Source: JANXQG01 sp037147235 (GTDB lineage: Bacteria > Planctomycetota > Planctomycetia > Pirellulales > Thermoguttaceae). Taken from it: a stretch of DNA of 13,921 bases. Both the position numbers and the translations under genes were made by a program. Each line of letters opens with the position of its first letter. Within the stretch, counting starts at the first letter, position 1. Under the pieces are notes generated by a model. The model was not told where the DNA came from, made no database searches, and worked only from the letters and a program-made list of their open reading frames with translations. Where the stretch lies: positions 1 through 13,921 of the forward strand of contig JBAWVO010000172.1 in assembly GCA_037147235.1 (NCBI GenBank), written 5' to 3'. Positions 7,405 through 12,999 of this stretch are shown in pieces.

Positions 7405-7802
7405 ACCTACTGACCGAAATCAAGAACGACATCACCGGCGCTCAGGCCATAGCCGACTGGCTCGGTGGCGAGCCCCCGGTGGACTGCTTGGTCGCGCTAT
7501 GCCGGGCCGACTGCTGCGTCCAGGGCAACGACGGAAAGCCCTGTCTGGAAAACGTAGAACCGGGTTGGTGGTCGCGCCACCTGAAGGAGCCGGTGGCCCG
7601 CTGGATTACGAAAGAGTTGGAAGAGAAGAACCGCATGTCGCTGAAGACCCCGCATGACGATCAATTGCACATTTGCCGGGTGTGCCAGTGCTGTTTGGCT
7701 CTTAAAGTGTGGACGCCCGCCAGTGTTTTACGACGGCACGTCAGCAAAGACAAATTGAACAAAATGCCCAGCTTTTGCTGGCAACGGAAGGAACTACTGT
7801 GA
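7401..7802 (+). CDS. Cys-rich zinc-ribbon-like small protein, unknown function
   Basis: A 133-residue protein. I chose the ATG at 7401, which overlaps the HNH stop as ATGA, rather than the upstream ATG at 7368 inside the HNH gene. It starts MNLLTEIKNDITGAQAIADW and has ten cysteines in two clusters: C29, C34, C38, C39, C48 in the first half, and C92, C95, C97, C98 (CRVCQCC) followed by LKVWTP and C126 in FCWQRKELL. The second cluster looks like a zinc ribbon. Similar 'C..C.C.L.LKV..P' endings occur in small proteins near phage packaging genes, in my recollection; I cannot name the family. It ends in GTGA overlap with the portal start, so the two are translationally coupled. Confidence 0.8.
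   Translation: MNLLTEIKNDITGAQAIADWLGGEPPVDCLVALCRADCCVQGNDGKPCLENVEPGWWSRHLKEPVARWITKELEEKNRMSLKTPHDDQLHICRVCQCCLALKVWTPASVLRRHVSKDKLNKMPSFCWQRKELL
7786..7792 (+). promoter_or_regulatory. Ribosome binding site that fixes the portal start at GTG 7799
   Basis: GGAAGGA lies 6 bases before GTG at 7799, one of the few strong SD sequences in the window. The longer frame from the ATG at 7709 has no comparable site and would overlap the previous gene by 94 bases. Confidence 0.7.
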
Positions 7803-10066
7803 ACTTTTCAGATGCAAGCCGGGTGTTGGCTACAATCCGAGCCGGCGATGCGGTGGAAAATGTCAGGGGTGAAAACCGTGTGAAGGTCAATAATGCGGCC
7901 AACGCCTTCCCGCCATTGAGCAAGGAGGAAGCCGATTCGGTGGGCCTCAAGATCAACGTGAACTTCGGCGAGTTAATGAACACCATTGCTCACGCTCGCC
8001 GCCAATATCTGACGGCGTTTTTGAGCAGCGAGACTTTCTTCAAGGTGAAACTTCCCTACGCCCCGGCAGAGCACCAAAGCGAATGGGAGGAGTTCATTAC
8101 CAAGGAGATCAACCGTCCCTTGCGCAAGTCCCTCAAGTATTTCGAGCTTCACAACTCAAGGTGGTCCTCTGTAGTCACACACGGCGTCGGGGCGATGCGC
8201 TGGCCGCACGCCGACGAGTGGTGTCCAAAATTTGTCCCCATGTCGGACCTTCGGATTCCGACCGACACCACGCTGGACTTCGAGAATCTTGGATGGTATG
8301 CCGTCCGGCACATCTACACGCCGTTCGAGTTGATTAAAGAGGCATTCAGACCGGGCAAGGCCAACGGCTGGGACAAGAAGGCGGTGGTGGACATGGTGAA
8401 GAACTACAAGGAGATCAACTGGGAATCCGCCCCCAACCACTACGACATTGAGACCAGCCCCGAGAAGTTCGCCGAACTCATCAAACAGGATGGCGGCTAC
8501 TACGCCAGCGATGCCATGCCGGGGATACCGCTCTGGCACTTCTTTTTCGAGGACCTGACCGAAGACGGGCCAAACAAGTGGTTCTTGCGGATCGTGCCTG
8601 AGACAGGCGCGGTGCGGGGCACGCCCCCGGATGACTTCCTCTGGCAGTCTGAAGAGCCGATTGCGGACCATTGGAAGCACCTGATTCATTGCCAGTACGG
8701 CGACCTGAGCACGGACGCCCCGTTCAAGTTCCATTCCGTCCGGTCCTTGGGATTCGCTCTGCTGGAGCCGACATTCTACACCAATTTGACTCGGTGCCGA
8801 CTGCTTCAACACGTCCACGACAACTTCAATGTCTGGCTGAGGTTGACCGACCCCGCCGACAAGGCGCGGGCGGCGGTGCAGGAATTCGGAAACCTTGGCG
8901 TGGTGCGAGAAGGCGTCCAGATCGTGCCCCGAGAGCAACGTCACCAGATTGACTCTGGCCTTGTTGAAATGGCCATGTCTCAGTTGCAGCAGCTTCAACA
9001 GGAAGCCAGCAGCACCTACACCCAGCAGACCGATACCGGCACCCAAAAGGAACAGACCGCCTTCGAGACCAGCGTGAAGGTGCAACAGGTGAACGCCATG
9101 CTTTCCGGCCTGCTGATGAAGGCGTTCAAGTATGAGAGCTTCGCCGACATCGAAATCTGCCGGCGGTTCTGCCTGCCCAACAGCAAGGACCCCGATATCA
9201 TGGCATTCCAGCGCCGAGCCAAGGCGGCGGGCATCCCCCGGCAATGGCTGGACGTGACCCAATGGGACATCGAGCCGGTGACGCCCCTGGGCATGGGCAA
9301 CCCGACGGCGGCACAGGCGGCGGCCAAGGAATTGATTGCATTGAAGCCAATGTTAGACCCCACCGCCCAACAGGAAGTTCTGCATGAAGCAGTGTTGACG
9401 GTTACTGGAGACTCTCGAAAAGCGGCCCGATTGGTCCCTCTGGGCAAGAAACGCGGGCTCAATGACGCCCAACGAGACGCCCAGTTCTCCTTCGGAACGC
9501 TCATGCAAGGCGTGCCCATCGCCCCACGCGAGGGCCTGCCCGTCATTGACCAAGTGCAGACCATCCTGCCCCTGCTGGCCGGGAAGATCGTCCAAATCGA
9601 GCAGCGGAACAACATGGCCACCCCGGAAGAGGCCCAAGGCTTGGGTCAGGTGGGCCAGTACATCGGAAAACTCATCGCCCAACTCGCCCAGGACCCCCAA
9701 GAGAAGCAGCTTGCCAGCCAAATGGGAAACCAGCTTGGCCAGTTGATGAACCAAGTCAAGGGCCTGGCGCAACGCGGACAGGAAGCCGCCCAGAAGTCCG
9801 CCCAGGCCGGCGCGCAGGGCAACGGGCAAGACCCCGGCGCCATGGCCAAGCTTCAGGCCCAAATGATGCAGGGCCAGATGAAGCTCAAGCAACAGGCCGC
9901 TGAGCACAAACAGCGTGAGATGGCCCACCGCCAGAAGCTGAAGCAGGACGGCGAGGCGTTCGTTCGGGAACAACGCCGCAAGGACGCCGGGGCGTTCGCG
10001 GACATTCAGCGCCAGGGCGAACAGGCCAAGAGCCGCATGAAGAGCCTTGGAGGGGACGAAGAATGA
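7799..10066 (+). CDS. Portal protein
   Basis: With the GTG start this is a 755-residue protein, a usual size for the large portals of short-tailed phages. Portals form the dodecameric ring at one capsid vertex through which the terminase pumps DNA. The body has a helical N-terminus (GELMNTIAHARRQYLTAFLSS, about 56-76), then a mixed region with PKFVPMSDLRIPTDTTLDFENLGWYAVRH (about 142-170), typical of portal clip/wing segments, and a long helical part containing QQLQQEASSTYTQQTDTGTQ. Residues about 600-755 form a Gln/Ala/Lys-rich, probably coiled-coil tail (QLGQLMNQVKGLAQRG, MQGQMKLKQQAAEHKQREMA) ending SLGGDEE; it may be the barrel/crown. The position directly in the packaging operon after terL supports the call. 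The end overlaps a tiny acidic ORF by ATGA. The family call is by pattern and context, without a search. Confidence 0.88.
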   Translation: MNFSDASRVLATIRAGDAVENVRGENRVKVNNAANAFPPLSKEEADSVGLKINVNFGELMNTIAHARRQYLTAFLSSETFFKVKLPYAPAEHQSEWEEFITKEINRPLRKSLKYFELHNSRWSSVVTHGVGAMRWPHADEWCPKFVPMSDLRIPTDTTLDFENLGWYAVRHIYTPFELIKEAFRPGKANGWDKKAVVDMVKNYKEINWESAPNHYDIETSPEKFAELIKQDGGYYASDAMPGIPLWHFFFEDLTEDGPNKWFLRIVPETGAVRGTPPDDFLWQSEEPIADHWKHLIHCQYGDLSTDAPFKFHSVRSLGFALLEPTFYTNLTRCRLLQHVHDNFNVWLRLTDPADKARAAVQEFGNLGVVREGVQIVPREQRHQIDSGLVEMAMSQLQQLQQEASSTYTQQTDTGTQKEQTAFETSVKVQQVNAMLSGLLMKAFKYESFADIEICRRFCLPNSKDPDIMAFQRRAKAAGIPRQWLDVTQWDIEPVTPLGMGNPTAAQAAAKELIALKPMLDPTAQQEVLHEAVLTVTGDSRKAARLVPLGKKRGLNDAQRDAQFSFGTLMQGVPIAPREGLPVIDQVQTILPLLAGKIVQIEQRNNMATPEEAQGLGQVGQYIGKLIAQLAQDPQEKQLASQMGNQLGQLMNQVKGLAQRGQEAAQKSAQAGAQGNGQDPGAMAKLQAQMMQGQMKLKQQAAEHKQREMAHRQKLKQDGEAFVREQRRKDAGAFADIQRQGEQAKSRMKSLGGDEE

Positions 10067-10122
10067 CCCCCGAAGGCTGGGTGGATGGGGAAGGCCCCGA
10101 AGAAGAACAGGACGACGAATGA
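10063..10122 (+). CDS. 19-residue acidic micro-ORF between portal and ATP-grasp gene
   Basis: The frame reads MTPEGWVDGEGPEEEQDDE. Nine of 19 residues are Asp or Glu and none is Lys or Arg. Its ATG overlaps the portal TGA (ATGA at 10063-10066), and its own TGA overlaps the ATG of the ATP-grasp gene (ATGA at 10119-10122), so it exactly fills the space between the two. A strong SD, GGAGGGG at 10049-10055, lies 7 bases before its ATG. That is better evidence of translation than most genes here have. It could be a real micropeptide, a coupling leader that delivers ribosomes to the next gene, or a substrate for the neighbouring ligase. Its shortness keeps certainty moderate. Confidence 0.5.
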   Translation: MTPEGWVDGEGPEEEQDDE

Positions 10123-11423
10123 AACCTGTATCAGATACCATTGCTTGCGTTGTGGATCATGGTCTTTTTTTGCCATTGGCCCTCCGACTGGCCGAAGACT
10201 TCAAACACGTCTTCTATTTCTCCCCCTTCGAGGAAGGCTTCTCGCACATCGCCAAGGGCTGCATCGGGGACGGATTCGAGGACCGCAACCTTGAGCGCGT
10301 GTCCGGGGTGTTTGAAGCCAAACGAAAGGGCGCGGACGTGTTCGTGTTTCCCGACATCGAGCATTCCGACCTTCAGGTTGAACTACGTTCCCAAGGCATC
10401 CCCGTCTGGGGGTCCGGCACCGGTGACTCCATCGAACTCAACCGCGAGAAGTTCGCCCGCATCCTGAAGGAGACGGGGTTGGAAGTGTTCCCGCACACGG
10501 TGGTAGTGGGCGTCGAGGCGCTGCGCGAACACCTCCGGGACGTAGAGGACAAGTTCATCAAAATCAGCCGGTGGCGCGGAGATATGGAAACAAGTCACTG
10601 GCGAAGCTACCGGGAAGACTCATCGCTGCTTGACCAGTGGAGCCTGAAGTTCGGTCCCCTGCCCATGCGTTTTCTCGTGTGCGATTCGATTGAAACAGAC
10701 CTGGAAATCGGAGGAGATACCTACAGCGTTCTTGGTCAGTGGCCGTCCCTCATGCTCAACGGCCTTGAGTGGAAGGACTCGGCTTACCTTTCTGCCGTCA
10801 CCAAACGCGAGGACATGCCGGAACAGATTCAGGAGGTCATGGAGGCGCTGTCGCCCGTCTTCAAGGCCCACGGCGTAGCCAATGAGTTCTCCAGCGAAAT
10901 CCGCATTGAGAAGGACACCGGAAAGGCATACTTCACCGACCCGACCATGCGCGGTGGCTTGCCGTCCACAGGGTCACAGTTGATGGCATGGAAAAACATC
11001 TCCGAGATCGTCTTGGCGGGAGCGCATGGAGAATTGGTTGATCCAGTCCCGGATTGCCAATACACCGCCGAGACGATTCTCAAAGTGAAGAGCAACCGAA
11101 AGGGTTGGGAATGCCTCGAAATCACCGACGAATTGATCCCTCACGCCAAGATAGCCTCTTGCTGCTTCCACGACGGGCAGTATTGCATCCCGCCTGACGA
11201 TGAAGGCGAAAAGGCTATTGGTTGGCTAGTAGCCACGGGCAACACGCCCGCCGAGACGCTGGAAAACCTCAAGGAACTGGCCGAGGAACTGCCCGACGGC
11301 CTGACCGCCGACGTGGAGTCGCTGGCGCACATCATCGAAGAGATCGAATCCGCCGAAAAAGAGGGGGTCCCTTTCGGGGACCCCAACGATCCTATGCCAG
11401 AACCGGCTGCGGCTATCAACTGA
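10119..11423 (+). CDS. ATP-grasp ligase-like protein, PurD-type fold
   Basis: A 434-residue protein. The ATG at 10119 is chosen for its ATGA overlap with the micro-ORF and AGGA 6 bases upstream; a longer frame from 10047 would run through the portal end. The layout resembles phosphoribosylamine-glycine ligase: a Rossmann-like N-domain (IACVVDHGLFLPLALRLAE, about 8-26), the GIPVWGSGTGDSIELNREKF segment (93-112) that precedes the ATP-grasp domain, a nucleotide-binding lysine region KFIKIS (145-150), an acidic/Mg-type strand FSSEIRIEKDTGKAYFTDPT (257-276), and a closing IGWLVATGNTPAETLENLKE (367-386) like the PurD C-domain. The PurD catalytic signatures are not exact, so true purine synthesis is unlikely. 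It probably joins a carboxylate to an amine using ATP; the substrate is unknown. It has an acidic C-terminal tail and converges on the leftward operon with a 3-base gap. Confidence 0.8.
   Translation: MKPVSDTIACVVDHGLFLPLALRLAEDFKHVFYFSPFEEGFSHIAKGCIGDGFEDRNLERVSGVFEAKRKGADVFVFPDIEHSDLQVELRSQGIPVWGSGTGDSIELNREKFARILKETGLEVFPHTVVVGVEALREHLRDVEDKFIKISRWRGDMETSHWRSYREDSSLLDQWSLKFGPLPMRFLVCDSIETDLEIGGDTYSVLGQWPSLMLNGLEWKDSAYLSAVTKREDMPEQIQEVMEALSPVFKAHGVANEFSSEIRIEKDTGKAYFTDPTMRGGLPSTGSQLMAWKNISEIVLAGAHGELVDPVPDCQYTAETILKVKSNRKGWECLEITDELIPHAKIASCCFHDGQYCIPPDDEGEKAIGWLVATGNTPAETLENLKELAEELPDGLTADVESLAHIIEEIESAEKEGVPFGDPNDPMPEPAAAIN
11356..11384 (-). terminator. Rho-independent terminator for the leftward operon, inside the ATP-grasp gene
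   Basis: Read on the minus strand, GGGGTCCC (11384-11377), loop CGAAA, GGGACCCC (11371-11364) form a perfect 8-bp GC-rich stem followed by CTCTTTTTC (11363-11355). There is no T-run on the plus-strand side, so it acts leftward only. It lies about 43 bases past the stop of the last leftward gene and within the last 25 codons of the ATP-grasp gene. Confidence 0.65.
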
Positions 11424-11426
11424 GAC

Positions 11427-11654
11427 TTATGGATTATCCTTCGTAGCCGTGTCGTGGAACCTCTTGGCCACGCTTTCCCACGCCTTGGCCTTTTCAAGCT
11501 CAGAGCGCAATCGGTTTATTTCGTGCGCCAGGATGACGGTATCCCAGTCGCTGGGGACGACTTGGGCTACACGCTGAAGATCAAACTCGCGTTGCTCCGC
11601 TACCTGCATGGCCTGTGCCAGCGTCCGGTCTTCAATGGTGGCGTTTCCGTTCAC
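11427..11654 (-). CDS. Small coiled-coil protein, unknown function
   Basis: A 75-residue protein starting at GTG 11654, which overlaps the upstream stop as GTGA. GAGGAAG lies about 8 bases before it, giving a plausible SD. The longer frame from 11795 is a shadow inside the upstream gene. The sequence runs from NGNATIEDRTLAQAMQVAEQ into a helical HEINRLRSELEKAKAWESVA segment (about 44-63) with heptad-like Leu spacing, and ends ATKDNP. There are no Cys, membrane or catalytic motifs. It is the last gene of the leftward operon, before the embedded terminator. I do not recognise the family. A small virion, lysis-accessory or regulatory protein are all possible. Confidence 0.6.
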   Translation of the reverse strand: MNGNATIEDRTLAQAMQVAEQREFDLQRVAQVVPSDWDTVILAHEINRLRSELEKAKAWESVAKRFHDTATKDNP

Positions 11655-12112
11655 AACTTCTTCTTCCTCAAATACCTCAAGAACAAAGCCATGCGAGCCT
11701 CCGTTCTTTTGGGAAGCTGAAGGATGTCTCTGGAGAGATTCAAAAGATCGTCCCGGTTGCTCGTCAGGAGTGTCATTCCGGCGTCTCTCAGGCAAATCTG
11801 GGCGTCGTGATACCCGATGGCCACATGTGCCGCCGTCATGTCCCCATGCCGGGTCATAATGGGGTTGCCGTCATTGATCAATCTCATGGCGTCCTCATGC
11901 AGCCGCCGATGACCTTCCAAGCCGGTGTAGTCAATCGCTCCCAAGCTCTTGGCCTTGATTTCGTAGCAGTCCAGCATGATGTCAATAGCATCCTGGTCGC
12001 GAGATGTCAGGCCAGCGTCCACGAGGTTCAGCTTCACCACGTCATCCATGAGCGCGTTGATTTGCGCCCCGGTGACGGGGTAGATGAGGTCGGGTAGTAG
12101 GGTGAGGCTCAT
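11651..12112 (-). CDS. Hypothetical 153-residue protein of the DHH operon
   Basis: A soluble, largely helical protein starting MSLTLLPDLIYPVTGAQINA. It overlaps the DHH phosphoesterase stop by ATGA at its start and the next gene by GTGA at its end. Visible features are an acidic helix (MDDVVKLNLVDAGLTSRDQD, about 22-41), a His-rich middle (GHRRLHED 67-74, TRHGDMTAAHVAIGYHD 87-103), and a basic C-terminus LRKKKL. The His/Asp spacing might bind metal, but I see no named motif. The tight coupling implies co-expression with the phosphoesterase. I do not recognise the family and give no function. Confidence 0.75.
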   Translation of the reverse strand: MSLTLLPDLIYPVTGAQINALMDDVVKLNLVDAGLTSRDQDAIDIMLDCYEIKAKSLGAIDYTGLEGHRRLHEDAMRLINDGNPIMTRHGDMTAAHVAIGYHDAQICLRDAGMTLLTSNRDDLLNLSRDILQLPKRTEARMALFLRYLRKKKL

Positions 12113-12999
12113 AAATGAAACGGAAGTGACTTGCAGGTGAAACCACAGGCCCCCTTGTGGCCCCCTCCGCTGTGTTTAACAGCGATAGTGGACAAGTCAA
12201 TATCCTTGCGGTGTGCCGCGTGGTAGAGGCTCACCACCCACTGGCCTTTGCCGTTGTAGTAGAACATGAGTAGGGCGTCGTGCCCGGTTTCGGGAATGTC
12301 TTTGCTGGCAAACGTGAGGGAGTTTCCACGACCGTTCAAAGCGAGGAACTTGAGCCCCTCCCACTCCACCAGGAATGAGGCGTGCATGTTTCCAGCGTCA
12401 ACGTGCTGGGCGTAGCGCAGACTGCCATATCCTTTATCGCAGACTTGCAGCGCCTCGCTTCGCCAGATAGAGATGTCGTCTGATAGCAGCCTTTGAAAAT
12501 CAGGGTCGCAGCTCCGAAGCCCATATTGGAACACATCTGTTTTCAGGTCTCGCTTATCCCATACGTCATACTCGCCAGCCAGTAGAACAGCGAGCGGTTC
12601 ATACACCTCACGATTTACGAAGTGTTCCTTTTCTGGAAGATCAATCTCGATAGTTTGACGCACAAGCCGAGTGAACCACTGCCACATCAACCGGCACGCT
12701 GCCACGCCGTCTATGCGGTAGCCTGCAATTGACGCGGGCCATTTCTCGATGCTGGTCTTGTGGTGGTCAATCCAAATGATTCTTGCCCACACCAACCCTT
12801 CCAACGCTGGATTATCACAAAGACATTCAGGGGGCAGATCGAGAATGTACACCGCCCCCTCGGCTGGCATAGAAATCTTTGGATCTCCAAAATTCCACCC
12901 GATGTATTCAACGTCCTTGTCTCCAAGGAATTTACGCGCGATCTCGCGGCAGAATATTCCATCGAAATCGGCACTGTGGTATATGACTGTTGTGTTCAT
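12109..12999 (-). CDS. DHH-DHHA1 family phosphoesterase
   Basis: A 296-residue protein with the full motif set of the DHH phosphoesterase superfamily: motif I YHSADFDG (7-14; H8, D11, D13), motif II YILDLPP (51-57; D54), motif III WIDHHKT (76-82; D78, H79, H80) and motif IV GEYDVWD (142-148; D145), all binding two metal ions. The C-terminal DHHA1 substrate domain ends with GGGHKGACGF (278-287). Family members cleave phosphodiester or phosphoanhydride bonds in nanoRNA, pAp, linear or cyclic di-nucleotides, or single-stranded DNA. The length fits the small NrnA-like or DHHA1 group, not RecJ. All key residues appear intact, so it should be active. Both ends are ATGA-coupled to neighbours. Possible roles are nucleotide recycling, or removal of signalling nucleotides used in host defence; the latter is speculation. 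Confidence 0.92.
   Translation of the reverse strand: MNTTVIYHSADFDGIFCREIARKFLGDKDVEYIGWNFGDPKISMPAEGAVYILDLPPECLCDNPALEGLVWARIIWIDHHKTSIEKWPASIAGYRIDGVAACRLMWQWFTRLVRQTIEIDLPEKEHFVNREVYEPLAVLLAGEYDVWDKRDLKTDVFQYGLRSCDPDFQRLLSDDISIWRSEALQVCDKGYGSLRYAQHVDAGNMHASFLVEWEGLKFLALNGRGNSLTFASKDIPETGHDALLMFYYNGKGQWVVSLYHAAHRKDIDLSTIAVKHSGGGHKGACGFTCKSLPFHL

Noticed and set aside
7709..7798. Upstream ATG extension of the portal by 30 residues
   Set aside because: It overlaps the Cys-rich gene in another frame, lacks an SD, and the GTG at 7799 has both GGAAGGA and a GTGA overlap.
8156..9262. Long open frame (368 codons) on the minus strand across the portal gene
   Set aside because: It is antisense to a well-supported portal gene. 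GC-rich codon bias on one strand keeps the opposite frame open, and its translation has no recognisable domain.
10047..10118. 24-residue N-terminal extension of the ATP-grasp protein
   Set aside because: The Arg/Gly-rich extension is the out-of-frame reading of the portal end and the micro-ORF. The ATG at 10119 has AGGA and an ATGA overlap.
9353..10141. Open frame (262 codons) on the minus strand over the portal end and the micro-ORF
   Set aside because: It is antisense to the Gln/Ala-rich portal tail. The Leu-rich translation is a by-product of CAG/GCC repeats, not evidence for a membrane protein.
10119..11423. Genuine purine-synthesis purD as an auxiliary metabolic gene
   Set aside because: Only the fold-level layout resembles PurD; the substrate signatures are not exact and no other purine gene is near.
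11615..12097. Plus-strand frame of 160 codons over the 153-residue gene
   Set aside because: It conflicts with three minus-strand genes joined by exact stop-start overlaps and has no RBS.
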